Program-made: the position numbers and the translations under genes
In this document: positions 8,677 through 16,114 of the stretch, one piece after another
Position numbering within the stretch: the stretch's first letter is position 1
Layout: the number at the start of each line of letters is the position of its first letter
Notes under the pieces: generated by a model
The model's input: only the letters and a program-made list of their open reading frames with translations
Told to the model about the DNA's origin: nothing
Databases searched by the model: none
Assembly (NCBI GenBank): GCA_002714465.1
Contig: PAXL01000060.1
Location: forward strand, 1-26,409
Source of the DNA: Gemmatimonadota bacterium
Lineage (GTDB): Bacteria; Latescibacterota; UBA2968
Reading direction: 5' to 3'
Length of the DNA stretch: 26,409 bases

Positions 8677-8856
8677 TCAGGCGTCGTCTGAGGGGAGAGA
8701 GCGCAGGCGCTCTCGCTTCGTGAATACCTGATGCTGGAGGGAGACCACACGACCGCGGTCCGCTTCGCAGCCGGCTTTGGCAGACGGGAGAAGACGCTCA
8801 ATCAACTCTTCGATCTCGCGTATGTGCTGCCGCAGGATTTGGCTCGAAACCGGCAC
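8677..8856 (-). CDS. Probable small helical protein (59 aa), upstream of ruvX
   Basis: GTG at 8856 opens a 59-codon frame ending at TGA 8677, filling the gap between the 120-aa hypothetical and ruvX. The product begins PVSSQILRQHIREIEELIE and ends RERLRSLPSDDA. It is charged and leucine/isoleucine-patterned, likely a short helix or coiled coil. The start lies one base past the upstream TGA (TGACGTG), so re-initiation or a +1 frameshift is possible. The start sits inside a strong hairpin (8845-8894). No family is recognised. The support is gap-filling, codon-like composition and tight spacing; chance remains possible. Confidence 0.45.
   Translation of the reverse strand: MPVSSQILRQHIREIEELIERLLPSAKAGCEADRGRVVSLQHQVFTKRERLRSLPSDDA
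8697..8714. repeat. Perfect 8-bp inverted repeat
   Basis: GAGAGCGC-AG-GCGCTCTC sits near the 3' end of the 59-aa frame and about 65 bp before the ruvX start. It has no T-run, so it is not a standard terminator. Confidence 0.5.
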
Positions 8857-8894
8857 GTCACTCTTGGCCGTCTCTGGGTGACGAACCGGTTTCG
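8845..8894 (-). other. Strong hairpin spanning the stop/start junction of two small genes
   Basis: The 9-bp arms CGAAACCGG/CCGGTTTCG and the inner 6-bp arms CGTCAC/GTGACG match perfectly. They are separated by a 2x2 internal loop and close a 16-nt loop. The structure contains the TGA of the 120-aa gene (8858-8860) and the GTG of the 59-aa frame (8854-8856). No T-run follows in either direction, so a terminator is unlikely. A role in re-initiation, frameshifting or RNA processing is inferred. Confidence 0.6.
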
Positions 8895-9220
8895 TGTTTG
8901 CCCGGTGGGCCGAAGCTTGGGCCTTGTTGGCCGAACATCGTGTTGAGCGCGGCCGCCGGGTCCTCTGGGGGGCGATCCCACAGCGAACGCACGACCGACG
9001 AAACGACGGCTTTAATCGATCTCTTTTGATCTTTCAGGCACAGATGGCGGATAGCTTTTCGTGACGTTCGCTTGGGTTCTTCACGAATGAAATCAGCTGC
9101 ACTGACCTTATCCTGATGAGCATTGTCCATCAGGTTCGAGAACGCCTCGACGTCCATTGGGTCGTCCAATTGCGCAAGGATTTCGTCATCCTCGGGGAAT
9201 GTTGGGAGCTCTTTTGTCAT
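8858..9220 (-). CDS. Conserved-looking hypothetical protein (120 aa)
   Basis: Unrecognised soluble protein without a signal peptide or membrane segment. The N-terminal third is acidic (TKELPTFPEDDEILAQLDD and DPMDVEAFSNLMDNAHQDK). The middle is basic (REEPKRTSRKAIRHLCLKDQKRSIKAVVSSVVRSLW). The tail is glycine/proline-rich and probably disordered (NTMFGQQGPSFGPPGKHE). An ATG at 9220 follows a promoter candidate with a perfect TTGACA. No clear Shine-Dalgarno is seen. It heads the run leading to ruvX, mltG and pcrA. The charge pattern suggests a partner-binding or nucleic-acid-associated protein, but nothing identifies the partner. Confidence 0.65.
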   Translation of the reverse strand: MTKELPTFPEDDEILAQLDDPMDVEAFSNLMDNAHQDKVSAADFIREEPKRTSRKAIRHLCLKDQKRSIKAVVSSVVRSLWDRPPEDPAAALNTMFGQQGPSFGPPGKHETGSSPRDGQE

Positions 9221-9240
9221 GATTAAACCGTATGAAGAGC

Positions 9241-9269
9241 AACTTAGGTAGAGGCCAGTTAGATGTCAA
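9241..9269 (-). promoter_or_regulatory. Candidate promoter for the hypothetical-ruvX-mltG-pcrA run
   Basis: On the minus strand a perfect TTGACA (9269-9264) is followed after 17 nt by TAAGTT (9246-9241), a poor -10. The start codon at 9220 would leave a short leader. Confidence 0.45.
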
Positions 9270-9279
9270 ACCGGCGTCT

Positions 9280-12200
9280 CTATTCTGGCTCCTGGTAGTC
9301 GAATTCAACCTGTTTCGCTACGGCCTTCCCTGTCTGCAGATCCATCACAGACAAGGTCAAGATATTCGTGCCGTATTTCGCCTCGGTCAGGTCCAGCTCG
9401 AGCTGTCCACGTTCCCAGTCCTGGTCCCCTGTTTGGTCGAAGGTGAAGGTGACCTCAGGCTTGGCTTCACCGAGGAATGCTGGGCGCCGCCGCCGCCCCT
9501 CCTTATGCCGGACACCGGCCGTTACGCGGTAGTTCGTCTGCCCAAAGCTGTTCATCGTGAGTCCATAGATCTCGTAGTAGAAAGGTACGACTTTTCGAGT
9601 GTAGGTGCGCCCCGGCCTGGGGATGACCTCCCAGCGACCACGTCTAAACCGAATTGCCCCCTCGTAATCATTAATGGACGTTGCTAGGAACAGATCGCTG
9701 AGCCCCAGCTCTCCGTCTGGATAAGCCTCGACCTCGATATCCTCCTCGATCGCTGTGAGTCTGCCCCCGCCGATGTCGTGGATCCGCAGCGTTAGGTGAT
9801 ACAGGCCTGGCTCTAGGTCCGCCCGGATTACGTCGATGATGTCCCCGTCCTCGTCAGGCCTGAGGCGGACACGGTCCGATCGTCTGAACACGCGGGTAAA
9901 AGAGGAGTCAGCCAGTGCGATCGACCTGGAGACGATGGCCACGGGGCCATCGGCACTCTCGCGTGTCCGAACTGCCGATCTTGGAAATTCGTAGCTTACG
10001 TCGATCCGGGTGCGAAACGGATCCGCGCGGAAGTCTCGAACATCGTGACGTAGGCTCTCGATGGGTGCGAATTCTGCCTCGATAAAGTCGTCTGGAATCT
10101 CGTCGACAGTCCGTTGGAACGCGAGCTTCGGTGCGTATTCAGACATGCGTGCCGTAGACCGCATGATCGAGGGGGGCATATCCGGGATCGGCGCAAATTG
10201 GAATCCGCTCCCACCCGCCTCCTTTGTGAAGTCGAAAACGAGTCCTCTGCCGATTTCTGTATAGACCCACGACTCCCAAGGCACGATGCTGTAATCGCCG
10301 AACAGGGTGACGGGTGCGTATGATTCGTTCTCCGCACGAGCCTGCGGATTCATCAGAGAGATGGAGCGGCTGTCGCCGGGCCCGACGCCCGAGGTCTCGT
10401 TTGCAAACTCCTCGCGCTGGGCGAGCGTAATGCCCCGGGACGAGCGGATCGGAAAGACTGGCCCGACCAGCTCACCCTGGGGCGGTACGTTGTAGAGATC
10501 CGCATACATCTGCTCCTTGATCTGTTGGACCTTTGACGAAGTCAGGGCGGGTACTCTTCCCGATTGCGACCTGTAGTCCGGCTCCCCATAACGGATGTAG
10601 ACAGCCCCGCGCTGATCCCAGGGATAGGCAAAGTCGCCGAAGTTCCTGCGAGCGAACCACACGCGACCGTAGTGTTCTAGGAGCCGTTCGTTCAGCTCCG
10701 TCGTCAGGTCTGGGTCCTTTTCGCGCCAGAATCGCTCGCGAAAGACGCGTCGCTCGTTTTCCTCGAGCGACGCGTATACCGGCGCAAGATTGCCGGGAAG
10801 CACGGTTCGTACGTCGTCGAACCATTTTCGTTCTCGGTCTGTTACGCGGAGCAGATACATCTCAAAGTGATCGAGCGCAGAACTGAAAGCTCTGAGCTTG
10901 ATGTCTTTGATGGCGAGTATCGGGATTAGATCGACTGCATCAGGCTTGGCCTGGTAAAGAGGCAGGATAAGCCCGTCGATTTGACGGTAGTTTTTAAGGC
11001 GCAGGAGCGAGCGGCCTAGCAGAACAGCTGTTTCGATATCTTCGGGTTCGAACTTGATGTATGTCTTGAGGAAGCTGGCGGCTTTCTGGTCCTCTTCGCC
11101 CCGCGCATGGTACTCACCCAGAATGCGATACGGGAGGGAGTAAGTCGGGTCCTTTTTTATCGCCTGCTTGGCGAAGCGAACTCCATCGGTCATGTCCCGT
11201 TCAAGGTAAGCACGCGCGAGATTTGAGTAGGGCTCCAGGAAATCGGCGTCGAGGTCGATAGCATTCTTGAAGTGATCGATGGCCTTGGCAAAGAACTCGG
11301 GACGCCTGATGAAAATGCGACCCAGGCCGTTTTGAGCGCGGGCGCCGGCATCATCGAAAGTAAGCGCCTGTTCGAATGACTCCTCCGCCTTATCAACAAG
11401 GCCACGCGATAGGTAGGCCTCACCGAGAACGCACCACGAGGTCCCGTCCACCGCCTGCTCCACCAGCTCGGACACCATGGTTTCGGCATTGCTCGCTGCG
11501 AACAAAGCAATTGCCTCGAGCTGCTGTCCCGCCATGGTGGCAAGAATATCTGACAGCTTGTCCCATCGCCAGACCTTGCGACCGCTGGTCGCGTAGTTCC
11601 AGATGATGTGGCCAGACTCAACGTCGACTAGCCGCAATGACAAACCGAGGTTGTGGATCGTGCCTGCTTCGCCAGTGACGGCGATGCTACCACAAAGGAT
11701 GGCATCGGCTATTGTAGTCTCCATGGCGCGCTCCCGATCCTGCGCGCCGATCCGGACGAGTTGCTGATTGTCCCGCCCCTTGATCTCACCCGGAACGAGC
11801 GAGAAGACTGCATCTCGCGTCATCCCCTGACGGATCGCTATCCGGCAGTCCGCCGCGAGATACGCCCATTCAGTGGTAAAGATGGGTTGAATCATGATTT
11901 CAGTCGGAAGGTCTTCGATATCGGGTGGTGGTGGTGAGATATCTGCCTTTGAGAACCCGAGACGGGATACGATTTCTTCTGCAGGGATATCACCGACGTT
12001 CTTGTTCGCCTTCGTCCAGGTCCAGGCCGGGTCGTCATGGATCTCACTCGACCAGATAATTCTGCCCGTAGACAGGTCCACAAAACGTGCCCGTATTGTG
12101 CGGATCCCAGCGGATTCCACGGTGCCCGTGAGCACGAAATCCGCACGGGTACGCCTGCGGAGTCTCTCGAGCGCATCCGCCTGGACTCGATCTTTGACTG

Positions 12201-12462
12201 AAACAACCAAGCGCACAAGCTCTGCCCTTAGAGTGTCGGGTTCGACCAGAACGAACCGGCGACGGCCGAGCGCTTCAGAGTATGACCGTCTCATCAGCTC
12301 CGCGCCAAGCCGATCGGCGATGAAGACACCGTAATCCGAGTCACCGGGATAGGCAAATGGTGCGACGGCGATCCTGGGGGCCGAAAGAGACACGACCGAT
12401 TGGGCCGGCAGGTCTAGAGCCAGCAGTAGGAGAAGGATGAGCGATGGGAATAGGCGGAGCAT
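9280..12462 (-). CDS. Exported CsgG/FlgO-like + TPR + GWxTD-domain protein (1060 aa)
   Basis: Large exported protein with signal peptide 1-20 (LILLLLLALDLPAQ). Residues 28-150 and 185-300 look like two copies of a CsgG/FlgO-like module. Each carries a capped strand ending in a similar motif: FVDLSTGRIIWSSE and LVDVESGHIIWNY. TPR-type helices follow (about 340-490), for example VLGEAYLSRGLVDKAEESF and NGLGRIFIRRPEFFAKAIDHF. Residues about 565-680 resemble a GWxTD domain (ERFWREKDPDLTTELNE ... RGAVYIRYGEPDYR), although the GWxTD tetrad itself is replaced. The C-terminal third is beta-rich. The ATG lies 5 nt after the preceding gene. Its exact function is unknown; a periplasmic or outer-membrane scaffold is the likely reading. 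Confidence 0.8.
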   Translation of the reverse strand: MLRLFPSLILLLLLALDLPAQSVVSLSAPRIAVAPFAYPGDSDYGVFIADRLGAELMRRSYSEALGRRRFVLVEPDTLRAELVRLVVSVKDRVQADALERLRRRTRADFVLTGTVESAGIRTIRARFVDLSTGRIIWSSEIHDDPAWTWTKANKNVGDIPAEEIVSRLGFSKADISPPPPDIEDLPTEIMIQPIFTTEWAYLAADCRIAIRQGMTRDAVFSLVPGEIKGRDNQQLVRIGAQDRERAMETTIADAILCGSIAVTGEAGTIHNLGLSLRLVDVESGHIIWNYATSGRKVWRWDKLSDILATMAGQQLEAIALFAASNAETMVSELVEQAVDGTSWCVLGEAYLSRGLVDKAEESFEQALTFDDAGARAQNGLGRIFIRRPEFFAKAIDHFKNAIDLDADFLEPYSNLARAYLERDMTDGVRFAKQAIKKDPTYSLPYRILGEYHARGEEDQKAASFLKTYIKFEPEDIETAVLLGRSLLRLKNYRQIDGLILPLYQAKPDAVDLIPILAIKDIKLRAFSSALDHFEMYLLRVTDRERKWFDDVRTVLPGNLAPVYASLEENERRVFRERFWREKDPDLTTELNERLLEHYGRVWFARRNFGDFAYPWDQRGAVYIRYGEPDYRSQSGRVPALTSSKVQQIKEQMYADLYNVPPQGELVGPVFPIRSSRGITLAQREEFANETSGVGPGDSRSISLMNPQARAENESYAPVTLFGDYSIVPWESWVYTEIGRGLVFDFTKEAGGSGFQFAPIPDMPPSIMRSTARMSEYAPKLAFQRTVDEIPDDFIEAEFAPIESLRHDVRDFRADPFRTRIDVSYEFPRSAVRTRESADGPVAIVSRSIALADSSFTRVFRRSDRVRLRPDEDGDIIDVIRADLEPGLYHLTLRIHDIGGGRLTAIEEDIEVEAYPDGELGLSDLFLATSINDYEGAIRFRRGRWEVIPRPGRTYTRKVVPFYYEIYGLTMNSFGQTNYRVTAGVRHKEGRRRRPAFLGEAKPEVTFTFDQTGDQDWERGQLELDLTEAKYGTNILTLSVMDLQTGKAVAKQVEFDYQEPE

Positions 12463-12467
12463 CTGCG

Positions 12468-13247
12468 TCAGTCGAGTGGAATCTGTAGGGCGACGCGGCC
12501 GGGCTGGACGATTAGGTTTTCTATGACGCTATAAGACCAGACCGAGACGAGTGCCAGGCCCAGGGTTCGTGCAGTGGATGCCCGAGACTCGACCGTTGCA
12601 AAGCGATCATCGAACGGGTTTGGATCGTTGGCCCCCCCCGTTCTTGCAGGCAGGTTCAGGTCACGTTCTGACGTCTTGCTGTACTCGTTCAGTGCGGTCC
12701 GATAGGAGCGATCCGCCAAATACCATCCGGCTGCGAGCACTGCGAACCCTCCCGCGATAATTCGACCCCTTGATCTCCTTCCCCGATAGATCTGTCCCCA
12801 GCCTGGGACAACAAGAGATCGCACCGCCCCCTTAAGCGGAGAGGTTGCGTTGATACGCTCCTGCATCTGAACTCGTCGCATGAGCTTCAGGGAGGCTAGA
12901 ACCTGTGTCAATGCGTCGTCTTTCTGGAGGTCCATTACCCCGTAAGCCTGCCCAGGGTCGTTTCTGAAGAGCTCGCGGATAACAAGGTCCGCACCGACAG
13001 AATCGAACAGTGCAAACCTGCATCGAGCAAGGTCGAACAGAATCTGTTCACGGTCCTCCCCCCGGACTTGGTCGAAGATCGGTGCAATTTCCAGGATGCC
13101 CGGTAGGTTTGTAAGCTGGTCGAGGGCATCGGCATATGCTTCCGATAAGTAAGCACGCTCAGCGGCTGCGATGGTCCCCTGAGCCGCAGCCGTTGTTGGG
13201 CAGACAAGTGCAACCAGGCACGCGATTTTTCTCAGCCAAGTATTCAT
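12468..13247 (-). CDS. DUF5683-like exported/membrane protein (259 aa)
   Basis: The N-terminal signal peptide (LRKIACLVALVCPTTAAAQ) is followed by a helical, TPR-like region (AAERAYLSEAYADALDQL). Then comes the hallmark SLVVPGWGQIYRGRRSRG, similar to the P-G-x-G-Q turn of DUF5683 and related small-membrane-domain proteins. Hydrophobic segments follow (about 165-182 and 228-245). The function of the family is not established. The ATG shares one base with the upstream stop (TGATG), and the stop is 5 nt before the GWxTD-domain gene, so the three genes form one operon. Confidence 0.7.
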   Translation of the reverse strand: MNTWLRKIACLVALVCPTTAAAQGTIAAAERAYLSEAYADALDQLTNLPGILEIAPIFDQVRGEDREQILFDLARCRFALFDSVGADLVIRELFRNDPGQAYGVMDLQKDDALTQVLASLKLMRRVQMQERINATSPLKGAVRSLVVPGWGQIYRGRRSRGRIIAGGFAVLAAGWYLADRSYRTALNEYSKTSERDLNLPARTGGANDPNPFDDRFATVESRASTARTLGLALVSVWSYSVIENLIVQPGRVALQIPLD

Positions 13248-14833
13248 CAGGGCAGGTATGTGTAGACGTTTCCTTTGGAGCTGAAGACGTGGATCAGGTT
13301 TCCGGGACCACCATCGAGAGACAGGCCGCCTTGATGGTAGTCATCCTCGGGCAGTGTCCACGATAGCAGGTGAGACAGTTCAATATCGAAGGCGTGTACG
13401 CACTGAGCAGTTGCATCCAAGACGAATATTTGGCTGAATCGGTTCAGCGTCAGACACGTCGGGACAAGCGAAATGGGAAAGGTGACCTCTTCCCAGTTGA
13501 TCGTCTGACCAAGCCCGGCCGAGATGTCCGAGCGAACGACACGCCCCTCGCCGCCGAGGACAGCCCACAAAGCAGAAGCATCTCCGGCAAGGTTTGTGGG
13601 GTCGGAGAAGGAGAGGCCGTATCTCACGAGTTCTGCGTTTTGGGGTGTGTAGACTCTCAGGCTGCCACCTCCAGATACGTATAGGTTTCCGTCGCCGGCC
13701 TGTACGGCTGACACGACGGCGCCGTCTGAGAGCGGCCAGTCCAGGGGTCCCTTCCACTTAGCAGTAAGGTTCGGCAGACTGAACGCCCGTATGGTGACCT
13801 GGTCACCCGATGCGTTTGTCCCTGCAAGGTATATGCAATTGCCCACTGTTGCGGGTCTAAACACAGTCGGTCCGGCGATTTGCAGTGTTGCTACGTCCAC
13901 GTCGCTGGCTTCAAGGGCGTTAGTCTCCTCCCGAATCGCACCGACGGTCTGCGAGCCGTCGAAGGAGGAACCAAAAAAGTATCTGTAGCTGCTGAGGTCG
14001 ATCCCAAAGGTCCGTGGGACTAGGGCGTAGAGGGTAATCGATGAGACCGACGAGCCGGTGGCCAGTCCGACCCTGCCCAGTGATACAGGTTCGGTGCGTG
14101 CGAGCGAGTAGACCTCCGTGCTCTGCGACGCACTAGTGAGGGTCGCACCCGCAGAGACAGTGGTCCGGATTTCGTACTCGTAGGGCGTATTACCTTCAAT
14201 GTCGAGATCCAAGTAAGTGTCAACGCTAGGTGCCGCGAGCAGCAGTGACCGGCTTCCCGAGGGTGTACGCCGGACGACCTCAAACCCGGTCAGGCCAGCA
14301 CCGACCGATTCCCAATCAATTTGTATCCGGCCCTGAAAGGGGTTACGCCGAAGACGGACTAGGCGGGCCCCGGGGATCTGAACTTGAACCGCCCGGCCTG
14401 AAGAGCTTCCTTGATCGGTACGGGCGATCACGGAGTATTCGATCAGCTCGCCTGAGGCAGGTGACGGGTCGATGAAACTATCAATCAGACGGCTGTCTCC
14501 TAAGGCCATTCCGTCGGTCATCACACCGATGGAATCGAAGATAAGGCCGTCGTTGCGGCGCAGGAGGACTACGCGATGGAGGGGTGCGATTCCGAGATAC
14601 TCCCAGCGGACGTTAACTCCACCTGAGGCAGGCCGGAAATCCGAAGTGAGTATGTGGATTAGGGGTGTGTTCCGGGGATCCTGAATAAGATCCCGTTCCG
14701 GACTGTAGCAAGCCTGAAGTAGGATTACTAGGCCGGAGATGGCGAGGAAGTTGCGCCACTGAAGAGAAGCAGCAGAAACGGGGAGCGCGTGACCGCCGCA
14801 CTCCCCTGAGTATTGGCTCTTCGTGTCCTGCAA
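13247..14833 (-). CDS. Lipoprotein with two FN3-like domains and a C-terminal beta-propeller
   Basis: A TTG start at 14833 has AGAAGG 10 nt upstream and is the first start in the frame after an upstream stop. A hydrophobic segment ending in the lipobox LLQAC (about 38-42) predicts a lipid anchor. Residues about 60-150 and 155-245 look like fibronectin type III domains (VNVRWEYLG, IEYSVIARTD; IQIDWESVG, YEYEIRTTVSAG). The rest has repeated short beta units with NLYVSGGGSLRVYT and LSLDGGPGNLIHVFSSKGNVYTY, consistent with an NHL/PQQ-like propeller. It is the first gene of the operon with the DUF5683-like and GWxTD-domain genes. Probably a cell-surface or periplasmic binding scaffold. Confidence 0.75.
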   Translation of the reverse strand: MQDTKSQYSGECGGHALPVSAASLQWRNFLAISGLVILLQACYSPERDLIQDPRNTPLIHILTSDFRPASGGVNVRWEYLGIAPLHRVVLLRRNDGLIFDSIGVMTDGMALGDSRLIDSFIDPSPASGELIEYSVIARTDQGSSSGRAVQVQIPGARLVRLRRNPFQGRIQIDWESVGAGLTGFEVVRRTPSGSRSLLLAAPSVDTYLDLDIEGNTPYEYEIRTTVSAGATLTSASQSTEVYSLARTEPVSLGRVGLATGSSVSSITLYALVPRTFGIDLSSYRYFFGSSFDGSQTVGAIREETNALEASDVDVATLQIAGPTVFRPATVGNCIYLAGTNASGDQVTIRAFSLPNLTAKWKGPLDWPLSDGAVVSAVQAGDGNLYVSGGGSLRVYTPQNAELVRYGLSFSDPTNLAGDASALWAVLGGEGRVVRSDISAGLGQTINWEEVTFPISLVPTCLTLNRFSQIFVLDATAQCVHAFDIELSHLLSWTLPEDDYHQGGLSLDGGPGNLIHVFSSKGNVYTYLP

Positions 14834-15427
14834 AATTAGGTTGCCTTCTCTGAGGCCTACTCAGCCTCTTTCTCCTCATCCCTCTTGATTACGAAAGTGC
14901 TTATAAAATCGCAGCTTGCAATAAATTTTAGCCAAACCTTCAGGTTGTGTCAACCGACATTGCAGGACATTTGAAGGGCATAGAGAAAACTGGTATTCAA
15001 AATCGACAGCTACTTTGGGGTAAACTTATTTTGGGGCATACCTTGCACCGAATTCGCAGTCTCTCAATTCATCTTTTCCCGTGCCCCTAGTTACATTTGC
15101 CCCTTGGGGGCACCGCAAACAAGATTCTCGTTGATTAAGATGCAAGAGTTCGGTGCATCCTGAAGGAAGACCCGAAGCAACCGAGACACAAGTTAGTGGA
15201 AGTCGTTATAGGATTGGGGGCGTCTCTCCAGACGATCTCGACTCAGCGAAGAGACCTTGTCGCGATGGATCTAGCCAAGAATTCTGCACCTTTGTGACGT
15301 ACATTTAGCCTTCACCGGAGGGGGAAGATACGCCCGTCCCGGAATCGGACCGGAGGGGCCAAACCCAAATAGATTTCGGCCAAGGCGGAAATTCGGCGCA
15401 ACCTACAGGCCTAGGCTTGTTGCGTGA
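14834..15427. other. Intergenic region upstream of the envelope operon
   Basis: About 590 bp with no supported gene. The part nearest 14833 is AT-rich and holds the operon promoter and an 85-nt leader. The hairpin CTGAG-GCCTA-CTCAG (14860-14874) falls in that leader. The half nearest ArsI contains a 52-codon plus-strand open frame without a start codon (15139-15297), which I do not call a gene. No terminator is visible after the ArsI-like gene. Confidence 0.5.
14925..14953 (-). promoter_or_regulatory. Near-consensus promoter of the FN3-lipoprotein/DUF5683/GWxTD operon
   Basis: On the minus strand TTGACA (14953-14948), a 17-nt spacer and TAAAAT (14930-14925) match sigma70 at eleven of twelve positions. 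The spacer holds an inverted repeat, AACCT-GA-AGGTT, which could be an operator. The expected transcript starts near 14918. Confidence 0.65.
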
Positions 15428-15901
15428 TCAGCAGCAGGAAGCGGCCGAGGTAGGTTCCTCGGTGATGCAGCATTCGGAGGGCTCGGAGTGTAGCATCTTC
15501 GCATCATCAAGCACGACAAACACTTCCCACTCGTTCCCGTCCGGATCCTGCACCCAGAATTTGTCCTGAAGAGAATAGCAGCAGACGGTGTCCCTTTCGT
15601 TGCGGAAGACGACACCGCCCAACTCGAACCTCTGCTTTGCGACCTTGACGGCTTCTGTCGATTTGACTTGGACGCCGAAATGCCCGCGGAGGGCAGACGC
15701 CTGCTCGATCGAGCCTGCTTTCAGCGATAGGTTCACCGACGGATCATCGGCTTCGAACTTCGCATAGTCCTTTCTACGCTTGACCGGGTCTGTTCCCAAG
15801 AGGAGTGAATAGAACGATATGGCGCGGTCAAGGTCGGACGTAGTGAGGCCTATGTGGATTCTTGTGGCATTCTTGAATTCGACGGATGAGGTTCGACTCA
15901 T
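15428..15901 (-). CDS. arsI: ArsI/CadI-family C-As lyase-like dioxygenase (VOC fold)
   Basis: Vicinal-oxygen-chelate protein resembling ArsI, the Fe(II)-dependent lyase that breaks the carbon-arsenic bond of methylarsenite. The fold opens with ATRIHIGLTTSDLDRAISFYSLLLG. Likely metal ligands (numbering from the 15901 start) are His16, His74 in LRGHFGVQV and Glu126 in EWEVFVV. Vicinal Cys107-Cys108 in DTVCCYSLQDKFW is the ArsI substrate-binding hallmark. The tail has two more pairs (SECC and SCC at the end). The frame can be extended to GTG 15937, but ATG 15901 leaves an N-terminus closer to the family and has GGGG 6 nt upstream. No ArsR, ArsM or ArsB gene is adjacent, so the substrate call is inference; a cadmium-induced CadI-type role is the alternative. 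Confidence 0.82.
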   Translation of the reverse strand: MSRTSSVEFKNATRIHIGLTTSDLDRAISFYSLLLGTDPVKRRKDYAKFEADDPSVNLSLKAGSIEQASALRGHFGVQVKSTEAVKVAKQRFELGGVVFRNERDTVCCYSLQDKFWVQDPDGNEWEVFVVLDDAKMLHSEPSECCITEEPTSAASCC

Positions 15902-16114
15902 AAAACGCCCCATTCGGGCGATAGTGGCTGCATTCACCTAGGTAGACGGCGGTTGCCAAAAGGACGCAGATTCTACGTTACTTTTTATTGTCGTTGACCG
16001 ATAGGGTGACAAGGTTCGATTCTCGTGCAGTTAGTATTAGAATCCGCACAGCTTAGAGATGCTGACAAGTCAGGATTTTTTCGGCCCACACGGAAAAGCT
16101 TCATTTTTGTCAAG

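Noticed and set aside
15139..15297. A 52-codon plus-strand open frame (RCILKEDPKQPRHKLVEVV ...) faintly like the N-terminal helix-turn-helix of Tc1/mariner or IS630 transposases
   Set aside because: No start codon, no ribosome-binding site, no inverted terminal repeats and no downstream DDE domain; the likeness is short enough to be chance.
16006..16035. tRNA-like T-loop string (AAGGTTCGATTCTCG)
   Set aside because: The arms do not pair and no acceptor, D or anticodon stem can be assembled around it.
16062..16081. CTGA-CAAG-TCAG followed by six T on the plus strand, as a terminator
   Set aside because: The stem is only 4 bp and no plus-strand gene ends there; both neighbours are on the minus strand.
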